Positions 10,398 through 22,210 are shown, counted from the first letter of the stretch. The stretch is DNA of 64,000 bases from Perognathus longimembris pacificus (GCF_023159225.1 NC_063166.1:47981149-48045148), one strand, 5' to 3'. A program made the numbers and translations. The notes: generated from the sequence alone by a model not told the origin.

Positions 10398-10640
10398 TGG
10401 GCCAGGTACTGGTGGCTCATGCCTGTGATCCTAGCTACTCAGGAGGCTGAGATCTGAGGATTGTGGTTCAAATCCAGCTTCAACAAGAAAGTCCCTGACA
10501 CTCTTATCTCCAATGAACCACCAGAAAAATGTGGCACTGTAGCTCAAAGTGGGAGAACACTAGCTTGTAGCAAAGGAGCTCAGGGACAGCACCCAGGCCT
10601 TGAGTTCAAGTCCCATGACTGGAAAAAAAAGAAAAGAAAA
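10398..10640 (+). repeat. Composite SINE
   Basis: Complete order from 'gtactggtggctcatgcctg' to 'ttgagttcaagtcccatgac' plus an A/G-rich tail. Confidence 0.85.
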
Positions 10641-10659
10641 GGGCAGCAGGTAGCATATT

Positions 10660-10750
10660 TGTCATCTCCTTATTGCAGAAAAGAAAATTGAAGTTCAGAG
10701 AGGTTGAATAACTTGTTCAGGGGCACACAGCTTATTTAGAGAACTTAGTC
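10660..10750 (-). repeat. MIR fragment
   Basis: 'gttcagagaggttgaataac' followed by 'gggcacacagc' is the reversed MIR core, which normally reads 'aggttaagtaacttgcccaaggtcacacagc' with small changes. Confidence 0.6.
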
Positions 10751-11132
10751 TTCAGTTGTCATGGTCACAATATTACACCAATTGGCCTTGCACAAACTAT
10801 TCATTCTATGCCCTAAACATTTGACCAGAGGTATCTCAAATTGCCAGGGGTTTCCTAGGGCTGTAGGGAGCATCCTCCAAAAAAGGACTCTTGGCCAAGG
10901 CTGGAGCTGTGCCTAGGTGTTGGCCAGGTAGAAAGAGAAGGGTGCTTCCAGTGACATAGTGCTCAAGACAGAAGAGGGACTCTTGCTGCTTTGGGGTTTG
11001 ACCCCAAAGTAAGAGTAGCAGGAAATGGACCAATAGGGAAGCTGAGAAGTTTGAGTTTTATCCATAGAGGATAGGGAGCCATGGGCAGGTTTAGAGGGGA
11101 GAACAGCAGAGTTGCCTGATCTTGAGATGGTC
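10751..11132. other. Intergenic DNA, no gene recognised
   Basis: No coding frame or repeat is identified. Confidence 0.4.
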
Positions 11133-11138
11133 CTTGGC

Positions 11139-11721
11139 TGCCGGGCTAGATTTACCTCCCCCGGTGCAGGGATGCTAAGCTTACTCCCTTATCAGTGCTC
11201 CCCTTTTCACCCTCTCCCCTGGGCACCCGACTAGCAGGCGGCCAAGGTGGAGTGAAGGGACACAGGGCAAGCCTAAAGTGCATGTGGCCGAACGAGATCC
11301 CCTTTTCCTCCCTCCTTACCCACCAAGGAAGCCAGGTGCAGACGGATCTCGGAGACGCTTCGGAGAGCAATCCAGTTTAATCGGGAGGGGCTCACAGTAA
11401 TATAGTAGTGATGACAAGGATTGAGCATGAGCTGGCAATAGGCTGGCGAGCTTGTCCATCCAAGAGCAGCTCCCAAGGACCTCCCTCATGGGCTAACGTC
11501 ACTTCCCATAGTACCGCCCTCTGGACAAAGCCCTCGAAAGGAGAGCACACGTGCTCCCTGGTGCAAGATGGGGGATGGTCTCAAAGCTACCCCTTCTGGT
11601 TCTGGACCCAGAAGGAGATAGGTGTGGCTCACTTCCACACTGCCCCAGGGCTGGGGGAAGGGCGGTCTTGGGAGCGCTCTCCTCGCCCTTCCCCCCTTAA
11701 GGCCAAAATGAATCCCCAACA
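11139..11721 (-). mobile_element. Solo endogenous retrovirus LTR with 6-bp target duplication
   Basis: A 583-bp segment that, read on the - strand, starts TGTTGGGGATTC and ends CTAGCCCGGCA, the TG...CA ends of an LTR. The hexamer CTTGGC flanks it exactly (11133-11138 and 11722-11727). An ATTAAA polyadenylation-type signal lies on the - strand at 11376-11381, with a TATA-like ATATTA just upstream of it. There is no gag, pol or env sequence, so it is the product of LTR-LTR recombination. A 6-bp duplication is typical of class II (ERVK-like) elements. The family is not identified. Confidence 0.75.
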
Positions 11722-11727
11722 CTTGGC

Positions 11728-12990
11728 AATGTGTAAGGATGGGAAGAACACAGAGGGGCTGTGAGTCATCTTGTAGGATTCAAACAGAGCACTGAGATGG
11801 AGAGGTTGTGGTCTTGAGAGTAGAGGAGAGGGAGACTCAGTGACCAGCAGGAACAGGGATGTAGGGAGGAGCCCAGACTCAGATTGGTACTCTGCATTCC
11901 TGATATTAATGGGGAGATGGAATCCAGAAGATACAGAGGGTAGGTATGCCTAAGCCAAGCAGGCATCTGGCTTCAAGTTGGGAATGAGGACAGCAATCTG
12001 GTCTATCAGTGTGGATTCAGGTGGCACTGACAGGTACGTTGCTTGCAGCTCAACCTTTGGGAAGACAACTTTTGGAAATGGGTGATCAAATGAAGGTCTA
12101 CCAAGTGAGAAGAAAAATGGGACAATCTGTCTGTGACATTATCAGGTCTCATTTCCACCACACAATGCTCAGAGCACTATCCAAGATTGAGGAGGAGGAG
12201 AGCAAAGCAGAGCAGGTGTCTGTTAAGGAAGGAAAATGTGGCCAGGGAAGGGCAGAGACGGGGTGGTGGTGGTGGTGGTGATGTCTTCTTTTTCTACATG
12301 CTGAGAGCAGGGAGGGGAGTGCGAAGAGGAGGCTCCACATTGGCCCTTGACTGCCTTTCTTACATCACACTGTCACAACACCCAAGGAGGCCTCACTTAT
12401 GAGGCAGGCTCAGATGGTGATCTGTGGTCGGCCTCCAGGCTATTTCCTTGCCCATAGTCTTCCAAGAGTGAGGCCCACACAGAGGAGCTCTGGCTAAGAG
12501 AGTTCTGTTGTTGTTCTAAGTCCTATGTAGACAATTCTGTTTGCTCTTTTGTGATACAAAGGCTGGAGAAACTGGCCATGAGGAGACATGGCTCCTTTGC
12601 CAAGCAGGAAAGGAAGAGAAGCTGGAAGGAAGGACGAGTGTTGGTGTTAAAGATCCTCTGAGTTCCAGCCCTCCAGCAAAGCCTCCCCTCCCATGGCTAG
12701 TGTTTCAAGGAGAGCTGCTAATGGGCACAGGTAGTCAAGGCTTTTCTGGGTTTTTTGGAATCATTATAAAATTTCTTTGGAAGCTATGCCCCTGAGCAAT
12801 TGAACAATGATCAATTTATCCTAGCCCAGAAGATGTATAAAAGTCTACTGCTTCCTTTGTTCAAGCAGCAGTCTCTTCACCCCTGGTCAGCACTAGTTTT
12901 CTTTGGCTCAAGCCAGCCACCTCAACCTGAAGTCCCAACAAAGAACCCTTGAGTGTTCTGTTCATAATATGTGATTGGATCTCATTTTAT
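11728..12990. other. Intergenic DNA, no gene recognised
   Basis: Contains a short (GGT)n run near 12260-12280. The frames at 12009-12402 are overlapping and end in that low-complexity run, so no gene is called. Confidence 0.45.
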
Positions 12991-13173
12991 TGTTTACATG
13001 CTATAAGACCACACTATCTGGTATTATGAGGAACAGGCCTTTGTAAAGGTCTTGGACTGTGCTAGCAACTTGACCTCAGACTATCAGTTCCCAGAACTGT
13101 AAGCAATAGTTCTCTGATTTATAAGTTACTCAGGCTAAGGAATTTTGTTATAGCAGCAAGAATAGACTAAGAC
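12991..13173 (+). repeat. MLT1-like MaLR LTR 3' part
   Basis: Ends 'ttttgttatagcagcaagaa' and 'tagactaagaca', preceded by 'cccagaactgtaagcaatag' and 'tttataagttactcag'. This is the characteristic 3' end of MLT1/MaLR LTRs. Confidence 0.65.
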
Positions 13174-13526
13174 AAGCTCTAAACCTTCAAGCGGATGGCC
13201 AGATTCCCTAGAATCCATTATTCCCATTACAGGTGTGCCTCCCTTGTTATGGAGGGGTCAGACCTTACTCTTGCCACTGCACCTGGACCCCTTTAGGTGC
13301 TCACGAAGCTGCTTTCCCTAGAATGGCTGTTCCCACTTCACTGTGTCTTCTGACTGCCAGGTGGGGGTGGCTGAGGTATGGATGAGGTAGAGTACAAAGG
13401 CCCTATCTTCCCAATTTTGTGTCTCAGAACATTCCTAGACAAGCCTCACACACACAAATGAATCCCTGACTTGTCTCTTGGACTGTGGACCTTAGATCAG
13501 GATATCCATTCTGAGCCATCCTGGTT

Positions 13527-13672
13527 TCTCTCTTTCTCTCTCTAGGGGCTTCCCTTCCCTCTTCCTCCCTTCCTCCCTCCCTCCCTCCCTCCCTTCCTTC
13601 CTTCCTTCCTTCCTTCCTTCCTTCCTTCCTTCCTTCCTTCCTTCCTTCCTTCCTTTCTTTCTTTCTTTCTTT

Positions 13673-13727
<55 letters not shown>

Positions 13728-13779
13728 GTCTCTCTCTCTTTCTTCTTTCTTTCCTTCTTTCTTTCTTTCTTTCTTTCTT

Positions 13780-13813
<34 letters not shown>

Positions 13814-13815
13814 CT

Positions 13816-13851
<36 letters not shown>

Positions 13852-13988
13852 TCCCTTCTTCCATCTTTCCCTCCCTCCCTCCTGCCCTCCTCCCTCTCTT
13901 TGTTTCTTCTCCCTCCTCCTCTTCGTCATTCTCCTCCTCATCCTCGTCCTCCTCGATCTCGTCCTCGTCCTCCTCCTTTCTTTCTTTC
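13527..13988. repeat. Long polypyrimidine microsatellite (CTTT/CCTT/CTCC)n
   Basis: About 460 bases of almost pure C+T on the + strand. CCTT blocks are followed by CTTT blocks, then TCC/TCG triplets (about 13905-13978). The 189- and 149-codon frames on the - strand are translations of this repeat (Lys/Glu-rich), not genes. Confidence 0.95.
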
Positions 13989-14370
13989 ATCACTGAAGCC
14001 CAAGAACCCCAGGACGTGATAGTATAGACACAGGTTCAGTAGAGTCTGCATCTGCGAAGCACCAGAAGCAACATTTCTAGCTTCCTATGTGTACATCCTG
14101 ACAGGTAGTTTGGTTTTGGTCAATGTGATTGGTGGCTGGGTAGGGGAATGCAAACCGAATGTAAAGGTGGATAATAGAGTAGAGGCAACTGGCAGTGGCT
14201 CCTCTTTCCAGCCTTGAGACTGGAGCACAACAGCTGGAGGTCATCCCAGGAAATTCCAGTAGAGGAGTGAAGTTGTTTAGAAGGGGAGAAGCCCAAGCCA
14301 GTGCATCACCCTGCAGCAACGCTGCCAGCAACTTGGTTCAATCCGTCAGCCATGCCAGAGATCTGGGACC
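13989..14370. other. Intergenic DNA, no gene recognised
   Basis: Unique-looking. The open frames on both strands are short and unsupported. Confidence 0.4.
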
Positions 14371-14378
14371 ACGCTCTT

Positions 14379-14576
14379 CTTTTTTGCCAGTCCTGGGCCT
14401 TGGACTCAGGGCCTGAGTACTGTCCCTGGCTTCTTTTTGCTCAAGGCTAGCACTCTGCCACTTAAGCCACAGCACCACTCCTGGCCATTTTCTGTATATG
14501 TGGCGCTGGGGAATTGAACCCAGGGCTTTATGTATTCAAGGCAAGCACCCTTGCCACTAGGCCATATCCCCAGCCC
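14379..14576 (-). repeat. ID-dimer SINE
   Basis: Full dimer. The imperfect target duplication 'gggaccacgctctt' (left) / 'agagaccatgctctt' (right) flanks it. Confidence 0.9.
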
Positions 14577-14857
14577 AGAGACCATGCTCTTGAGGAAACC
14601 CCAACTGAGGAGATCCCACCTGGGGGCCAGGAAGCTGGAGCAACCATTCAACAGCTGACAAAAATCCTGCTGTAGTTGTCTGTAGGAAGAGCCTTCTTCA
14701 TGAACAGGTGCATGGACTATCAGGGCAGGATGAGATGGTCCATGCATGGTGAGTTTTCTTGGTATTATGATGAGTGTTCTACCTGCTACAGCTTACCATA
14801 GCTCTATGAAATATACACTAAAATCATTCTCACTTATTAGTTGTTAATTAATTAATT

Positions 14858-15079
14858 TAGTGCTGGTATTGGGGCTTGAACTGAGGGCCTTAGTATATTT
14901 TCCCTTAGCTTTTGTGCTCAGGGTTGGTGCTCTATTACTTGAGTCATACCTCAATTCTGGCTTTTTCCTGGTTAATTGAGATAAGAATCTAATGGACTTT
15001 TCTGCCTGGGCTAACTTTGAATCTTAATTCTCAGCTCACAGCTAAAATCGTAGCCATGAGCCATACCATCACCTGGCCC
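14858..15079 (-). repeat. Composite SINE
   Basis: 'tggtattggggcttgaactg' through 'catgagccataccatcacct'. Substitutions indicate an older copy. Confidence 0.75.
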
Positions 15080-15091
15080 ACTTTTACCTTA

Positions 15092-15615
15092 AAATTTTTT
15101 TGGATTCATTTATTATCGAAGTGATATACAGAGGGGATACAGTTTCAGTTTCCTAGGTAAGGCAGTGAGTACATTTCTTATCAAACTTGTTACCTCCTCC
15201 CTCATTTTTCTCCCACCTTCCCTCCTCCCCAATTCCCTCCCCCCCTTGAGTTGTACAGTTGGTTTACAGCATATAGTTGTTGTTTTTCTTTTACAGCATA
15301 TAGTTTTCTAAGTATTGCTGTTGCATTGGTTTACCTTTTATCCTTTGCCTCTCCATTTTGATGTTGCCCTTCCCTTCCCTAGTTCAGATAAACATATATA
15401 TAATACTCAGAGTACCAAAATCAGATACAGTGACATCAGGGGTAAAACCATGGGGAAGAAAGACAAAAGAAAATGACATAATTTCACATGGTATGTTGAA
15501 CATAACAACAACAATAAACCATTTATTTCCATAACCTGGAGTTCATTTTGCTTAGCATCATCTTATGTGTTCAAATGCACATAACTATTGAACTATTGGG
15601 ATCTTCTTAAGAGGA
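15092..15615 (-). mobile_element. Truncated L1 3' UTR
   Basis: Reversed L1 tail: 'tatacagaggggatacagtt', 'gtgagtacatttcttatcaa', a C/T-rich block, and later 'gttcattttgcttagcatca'. The same order occurs at 61780-62290. Confidence 0.7.
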
Positions 15616-15939
15616 AGACTAGGAAATTGTCTGAGGAAGCAATGTCCGTTGCTCATAGATGCTCTGCTACCATGTGGCAGGGTAGGACTTAAGTCTCAAG
15701 TTAGTCAATCTCAGAGCACTTGGCCTTATACTCTTGCTGCTTGATATGTCAGTCAGAGCCTCCCAAGGTGTCATGAAGGTGAGTGAAGACACTTGCCTTG
15801 TACACACAGTCCTGCAATGGCTCTGCTCCAAGAGAAGCATTCCACTCCTCTGGAGCCTGAGCATCTCAGTGGGAGGGACAGCACCCCCCTGCCTGATGTC
15901 AGGAACCCTTCCTCACCTCACTCCACAAATAAGTTGTGA

Positions 15940-16151
15940 TGGGGCTGGGAATATGGCCTAGTGGCAAGAGAGCTTGCCTCATATACATGAGGCCCTGGGT
16001 TCGATTCCCCAGCACCACATATACAGAAAATGGCCAGAAGTGGCGCTGTGGCTCAAGTGGCAGAGTGCTAGCCTTGAGCAAAAGGAAGCCAGGCACAGTG
16101 CTCAGGCCCTGAGTCCAAGGCCCAGGACTGGCAAAAAAAAAACAAAAAAAA
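15940..16151 (+). repeat. ID-dimer SINE
   Basis: Begins 'ggggctgggaatatggccta', has the B box 'gggttcgattcc', and ends in an interrupted A-tail. Target duplication 'acaaataagttgtga' on both sides. Confidence 0.92.
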
Positions 16152-16510
16152 ACAAATAAGTTGTGAATTGCAGCTTGGGGGTCGCAGAAGAGGCAGATAG
16201 CTGAGCTTCAAGTTCACACGTATATCAGAGTACAATGAAATTCCTATCTAGGAACTTGCTGCCTTATCCATGAAAGGGTTAAACACTTTCTATAGATGGC
16301 TTTGCTTGTTCTAGAGAATTAATGGATGATAAGCTAAAAGTTCATTCATAAGAGTATTAAAGGATAATTATGATGGAGTAAGTGCAGAGGGCCCAAAGGC
16401 ATTATGATGAATAGACTTACAACACAGAGCTGGGGGAAATAGGCTAAAATGTATTTAATAATGCAGTACATAACATTTCCTCCACAAATTCCACTATATA
16501 AGAAAATCCA
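16152..16510. other. Intergenic DNA, no gene recognised
   Basis: AT-rich, with no feature supported. Confidence 0.4.
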
Positions 16511-16698
16511 TTTCTCTCTCTATCCTCTTTCTCTTCCGTCCATCCTTTCTTCCCTTCCTCTCTCTTCTTTTTTCTCCCCTCCCCATCCCTTCCTCCTTCT
16601 TTCTCCCTCTCTCCTCTCTCTCCTCCTCTCCTCTCCCTTTCTTTTTCTCTCTCTCTCTTTCCTCTCTCTCCTTCTCTCCCTCCATCTTCTTATCTCTG
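16511..16698. repeat. Polypyrimidine tract (CT-rich)
   Basis: Irregular CT/CCT/CTTT mixture. The Leu/Ser/Pro-rich and Glu/Lys/Arg-rich frames over it are artefacts of composition. Confidence 0.9.
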
Positions 16699-17236
16699 CT
16701 TTTTTTCTATTTTAATTAAAAGTAGAGCAATTTAGTTTCTGGATAGATCATCTGTGAACTTATAAACTGATCCCAGGAACTTAGAGTTCGAGGCAGAGCC
16801 AAATAGGTGAGCTTTAAATAGCAACAGAATAAAAAAAGATTTTGCAGAAAATCTGCTTCAATCAGATTATATGGAAAGTGGGTGACGCTGATTACAGTCC
16901 TACTAAAGACAGTATTTGTTCTAAAACAATAGGATTAATTCTTTTTTTTTTTTTAACACATACCCTCTGGGGAGAAAAATCAGTAATTAATGGGAAATAA
17001 GCTTCAGATATCTATATAGCACTGGCATAGTACTAGGCACTGTAAGTCATCTATAGATAATTTAAAGTAAGGGAAGTGTATAGTTTATATGCAAATACCC
17101 TGGGCTTTGTGTAGGGGACCCATGTGAGCATCAGTGGATGCTGAAGGATGACAGCATTTAGATTTAGAAGTCCACAGAAGTGGAGCTTCCTGAGTTGAAG
17201 GAGCAAGTCACAGTAGTCTTGTCTGGTATGGCAGGG
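16699..17236. other. AT-rich intergenic DNA
   Basis: No gene. A weak resemblance to old MIR/L2 sequence near 17010-17060 is not strong enough to call. Confidence 0.4.
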
Positions 17237-17250
17237 GGTGATGTTATTCT

Positions 17251-17455
17251 TTTTTTTTTTTTTGGCCAGTCCTGGGCCTTGGACTCAGGGCCTGAGCACT
17301 GTCCCTGGCTTCTTTTTGCTCAAGGCTAGCACTCTGCCACTTGAGCCACAGCGCCGCTTCTGGCCGTTTTCTGTATATGTGGTGCTGGGGAATCGAACCC
17401 AGGGCCTCATGTATACGAGACAAGCTCTCTTGCCACTAGGCCATATCCCTAGCCC
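17251..17455 (-). repeat. ID-dimer SINE
   Basis: Full copy. The imperfect target duplication 'ggtgatgttattct' / 'ggtgactttattctt' flanks it. Confidence 0.9.
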
Positions 17456-17554
17456 GGTGACTTTATTCTTGTTTTCCGCTGCCAAGTTTTATTTGTTGTA
17501 TAATTGACACACATGTACATATACACACATTTGTAAATATCGTACATCTGCAAT

Positions 17555-17752
17555 TTTATTTACTCAGGAGGCTAAGATCTGAGGATCACTGTTTGAAGAC
17601 AGCCTGGGCAGACAAATCCAATGGTTATCTTCCATTAACCACCAAGGAGCCAGAAATGGGTGTGTGGCTCAAGTAGTAGAGTGCCAGCTTTGAGTGAAAA
17701 AGCTAAGCAAAAGTGAAAGACCTTGAGTGGAAGCCTCAGTACTGGTACACAC
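17555..17752 (+). repeat. Composite SINE
   Basis: 'tactcaggaggctaagatct' to 'gtggctcaagtagtagagtg' and 'cagtactggtacac'. The 5' head is truncated. Confidence 0.75.
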
Positions 17753-17879
17753 AAAGACAGTTTATGAAACATAAACAAGAGCAATAAATATCAAATGTGT
17801 AGGTAGATATACTGTATTTTATGTATATTATATAATTATATGTATATACATAGTATTATATAATAAAATATATGTTTAT

Positions 17880-18431
17880 ATAAACATACATAAGTGTTTT
17901 GCAATATTTGTAACTGTGGTCAGCACTGTAAATAGATCTCTAGAGCTAGTACCTAGTTTGCAATACGGAGTGAAAGTTCAGTTGAATTAATACAACTTGC
18001 TTAACTGAAATGTTGTCCCTTTCCCCAATATTTCCCTGTTTTCCCCTCCCTCGGACAATCACCATTCTACTGTGCTCCTGTTCTAGTTTGTGAATTCTAT
18101 TTTGAATTACATGTATGAGTAAGATCCTACAGTGTCTGTCTTTTTACATCTGGCTTGTTTCACAATGCCCTCCATGGGTTCTCCAGGTTTGTCCATGTTA
18201 CAAATGATAGATTTTCTTTTTTTAAAGAATGAATTATATTCTATTACATATACAACTGTCAAATAGCACTTAACTATAGCAATGTGCCCTGAGATTTTCA
18301 CATTGTTATGAGTCCGTAATTGTGCAAAGATCAGAGAGTGTACTTATACAAACAAAGGTGGTTACCATGTTATGTGGGGCCATCATCGCATATGCTGACT
18401 GTTGTTGGCTGAAATATGTTGTGCATAACTC

Positions 18432-18465
<34 letters not shown>

Positions 18466-18600
18466 CGCCATATTCTTTTTCCACTCACCTATCAGTGGAC
18501 ACTTTAGTGGTTTCTATATGGCTACTGTGAAGAAGACTGCATACATTCTTAGAAATGGGACTATTGGATCAGGAGGCAGTTTTATGAGGTGATTTTATTT
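17880..18600 (-). mobile_element. Ancient L1 fragment (L1M-like)
   Basis: Resembles reversed old L1 3' sequence: 'acaatcaccattctactgtg', 'atctggcttgtttcacaatg', 'tatcagtggacactttagtg' and 'aaatgggactattggatcag'. It is interrupted by a (GT)n(GC)n repeat. No coding potential remains. Confidence 0.6.
18432..18468. repeat. (GT)n(GC)n microsatellite
   Basis: Pure alternating purine-pyrimidine: TG repeats pass directly into GCGCGCGCGCGC. Confidence 0.95.
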
Positions 18601-18649
18601 TCATATAGCTGCATTATTTGTGGTTGCCATTGAAATCACACTAATATAT

Positions 18650-18872
18650 ATTTTTTGCAGGTACTGGGGCTTGAACTCAGTGTCTGGTTACTGGCCCTTA
18701 GCTTTTTCATTCAAGGCTGTTTCTCTGCCACTTGAACCACAGCTCCATTCCTGGATTTTTGACGATAAAAGTCTCATGGACTTTTCCACCTGAGCTGGTT
18801 TCTAACTGTGAATCTCAGATCTCACTCTCCTGAGTAGCTAGGATTTAAGAGTGAACCACCAGTGCCTAGCAA
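18650..18872 (-). repeat. Composite SINE
   Basis: 'ggtactggggcttgaactca' through 'gagtagctaggatt' to 'accaccagtgcctagc'. Confidence 0.75.
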
Positions 18873-19149
18873 CGTCATATAAATTTAATACTCTATCTTG
18901 AGTTTATATCACCTTAACTTCACACATATGATTTCTACTTAACAACTCTATTCCTTCCCTTTTCAATTGTTGTTACAAAATTATGTCTTTCATTGGAAAT
19001 TCCAAATTAACAATTCTTTTAGATGTATCATTCTCTTAAATTATGCAGGCAACAGAATGTGGTGGTACAAACCAAAGTACACATACCACAATAATACTAG
19101 CTTTCAGAGTTATAATTTAATAGTCTTCTACATAGAGCAAAGCTCATGC

Positions 19150-19326
19150 TTGACTTTTTCTTTCAAGGCTGGTGCTCAACCACCTAAGACACACCTCCAC
19201 TTCTATTTACTGGTTAACTTGAGGCAAAATTCTCACAGGTTTGTCTTCTTCAGCTGGTCTTGAACCTCAATCCTTAGATCTCAGCCTCCTGAGCAGCTAG
19301 AAAGGTGTGAGCCACCAGCAGCTGGC
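19150..19326 (-). repeat. Composite SINE, 3'-truncated and diverged
   Basis: 'ttcaaggctggtgctcaacc' through 'gagccaccagcagctggc'. The tail end is missing. Confidence 0.65.
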
Positions 19327-19499
19327 TTAGTGTGGCTTTTCAAATTTATGTAATGGAGTTTGTTGAGCTTCTTGGATATGTATAATCATGTATCTAATCA
19401 AATTAAGTGGTTTTTTTTCAGCCAGGATTTCTTCAAATAGTTATTCTTCCTCATCTCCTATTCTAATTTTCCTCCTTTGACCCCCACAGTGTGCACTGA

Positions 19500-19792
19500 A
19501 TATGCTTGGGTCACTATTTGTCTATATGGGGCTTAACTAAGCATGGCTATGCTACTATGTCCAGCTTCTTTCCACTGAGATGATGTCTTGCAACTTGGGC
19601 TAGTCTGTAACTATGATCTTTCCAATTTCAGCTTCCCACGTAGCTGAGATGACAAGAACATTTCATTGGACCCAGCTATTGGTTGATAAAGGGGTCTGGT
19701 GAATATGCTTGGACTGGACTTGAACCACAGTCCTACTGATTTCAGCCTTCCCAATTTGCTAGGATTACAAGTGTGAGCAACAACACTTGGCT
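19500..19792 (-). repeat. Diverged B1-like SINE remnants
   Basis: Two decayed ends are visible: 'agcttcccacgtagctgaga' and 'tgctaggattacaagtgtga', each followed by a 'cc/tt-agct/tggc' type end. Confidence 0.5.
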
Positions 19793-19807
19793 TAGTTTTT
19801 CTTTAAA

Positions 19808-19990
19808 AAGCCTTTCTAAGCTCACACTATAATTCTAGCTACTCAGGAGGCTGAGATCTGAGGATCACAGTTCAAAGTCTGCCCAAGTAGGAAAGTCTGT
19901 GAGACTCCTATCTCCAATTAACCATCAAAAAATTCAGAAGTGCTGCTATGCTCAAATGGTTAAGTACTAGCCTTCAGCAAAAAAAGCAAG
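19808..19990 (+). repeat. Composite SINE
   Basis: 'ttctagctactcaggaggct' to 'cagcaaaaaaagcaag'. The 3' end is cut by the next SINE. Confidence 0.7.
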
Positions 19991-20218
19991 AATAGGAATT
20001 GGTGGCTTATGCCTGTAATTCCAGCTACTCAGGAGGCTGAGATCTAAAGATCACAGATTGAAGCCAGCCTGGGCAAGAAGGTCAATGAGGCTCTTATCTC
20101 CAATTAACTCCCAGAAAACCAGAAATGGAGCTGTGGCTCAAAGTGGTAGAGTACTAGCCTTGATCAAAAAGGCTCAGGGACAGTGCCCAGACCCTGAGTT
20201 CAAGCCCCACAACTGAAT
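19991..20218 (+). repeat. Composite SINE
   Basis: Full layout from 'ggaattggtggcttatgcct' to 'ctgagttcaagccccacaac', directly following another composite SINE head to tail. Confidence 0.8.
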
Positions 20219-21920
20219 AAACAAAGTTAAGCAAGAGTGTGAAACCCCTAAGCTCAGCTTCCAGAAGGCTGGAGTCAAGTGGTCCCAGGGAGAAAGATGC
20301 TTTCTGACATCCACCAACTCCCCCACAGATATTTCCCTTTCAGCCCCAGGGCCCATCCTGTCTCCCCAGGTAAATGGGGTTCTTGGCCCTCCTTGGTCTA
20401 TATGGCACATCCAGCTATGTCACCTTATTCCTTTCACAGGCCTTTGGCCTTTCCTGCTTTTCTCCAGTGCCTAACAACCATTATTGGCTTTCTTAGAATT
20501 TCTGTTGACCTTTGTACACTGATTTTGTTGCTTTTCTCTTCTCTCATTTTCTTTCTTTTTTGTGGATTTATGCATTTTCCCTTTTTCTTTCATTTGGTAA
20601 GATTTGGGGAGAAATGGGAATTAAAACTGTGATTCAGTTGGCCACACTTAACCAGTTTACTCCATAATTCTTGCTTTAACAGTCCATCACAACCACCATA
20701 ACCAATCAAGGGCATTTATTACTTATCTCTGTTGCTCTTTTTGTTTGCTTGTTTATTTTTTTGCTATCATAGCAAATGCCTCAATAAACTTACATTTAAA
20801 TATCTTCTCATTTCTGTTAAATCCTTTTTGGGAGATCAATTTCTTGCCTGGGGAATCTTCCTTGCCTGTCACTGTCCTCTTTTTAGGCTGTATCCATGGT
20901 GAATTTTATCCTCACTTGACAGCATTTGCCCTTAAGTATCTTCTAGGATGGACCAATGGTGTGGCAAAGCAGGGCTGCCGTTGGTTGAGGAATCACTTCT
21001 GAAGAAGGCCCACAATTTGTAGGGAATGTGGGGTTGGAGCCCAGCAGCAATGCTGTGGCTGCAGAGAGAAAGGAACAGGTTGTATGGACAGGAGGGGCCT
21101 CTGCAGTGGCATTTAATCACTGGACATTAACAGGAGACATCTGTCACTACCACTCAGTGAGGAGAACAGGCTTGTAGCCCTGGCATGACAATATGTTCTG
21201 GGCCTCCTAATCACTTGAAAAATACCATTTTTTGCAGAAGGTTCTTCTAGCATTTGAATGCAAATCCTTCTATTTTATTACAGAAATCCTAGGCAAATCC
21301 TGCAGTGAAGAGGACTTTCTATTAACATGAAGCTGGTTAAGTGAAAATAAAACAAGAGATAACCTAAGCCAGATTCTAAATAATCACACATTGGCCCCAT
21401 GAACACAGGAAGACAGCCAGGCAGATGAATAACAGCCTTGGAACTCTGAGCAACAATCCTTTGAAGGGCATGACAATGATCACACTCCTGGTCCCCAGCC
21501 TTCTCCTACCTGCTCTCCCTGTCTCTTGCTTTTTCTTTTCCTCTCAAGAAGAGACTTCAATTACAGACTTGCCCTTCTTTCAGCACTTGGTGTATCTGAG
21601 AATGACACATTCCTAAGCTCATTCTCCTCACTTAGGAGAACATTGTCAGCTAGGGGGCTGTGAGGATATTCTAAATGCATTTCCTGGGCATAACTCAGTG
21701 CATAACTCAGTGGTAGAATGAATATGTGATTCATATTCATATGGCCCTAGGGTTAACTGCAACCCCAAGAACTGCAACCTCAAGAACTGCGTGCAAACAC
21801 ACATATGTGCGTGTGCACACACATTGTAAATGCACATCCCTTTTGTTTTCCCATAGTTTCTCCTTGATTTACATGTCATAAACAAAGCACCTTTTGTCCT
21901 AGTAATAGCAATGACTTAAA
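20219..21920. other. Intergenic DNA, no gene recognised
   Basis: About 1.7 kb without a clear repeat. The 117-codon frame at 20279-20632 has no domain and no splice context. A small ID-like remnant may lie near 21680-21760. Confidence 0.45.
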
Positions 21921-21921
21921 A

Positions 21922-22150
21922 GTGCCATTGGCTCACACTTGTAATTCTAGCTACTCAGGAGGCTGAATTCTGAGATCCTGGTTTGAAACCATCCCAGCCA
22001 AGAAAGTCCACAAGACTCTTATTTCCAATAAATTACTCAGAAAAAGCTGGAAGTGGTGCTGTGGCTCAAGTGATAGAGCACTAGCTTTGAGCAAAAGAAG
22101 CTCAGGGTTTAGTGCCCTGAGTTCAAGCCCCAGGACTGGCAACAATAACA
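21922..22150 (+). repeat. Composite SINE
   Basis: 'tggctcacacttgtaattct' to 'gttcaagccccaggactggc'. Confidence 0.8.
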
Positions 22151-22210
22151 AAACCTCACCAACTTGTTTTGGGACTCAGGGCCTCACACACGCTAGACAA
22201 GGCTCCTACT

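Noticed and set aside
13424..13993. 189- and 149-codon Glu/Lys/Arg-rich frames on the - strand
   Set aside because: They translate a polypyrimidine microsatellite; no non-repeat protein sequence or gene structure is present.
15940..16020. tRNA gene, because A-box and B-box-like sequences are clear
   Set aside because: It is the tRNA-like head of an ID-dimer SINE with A-tail and target duplication; the same unit recurs many times.
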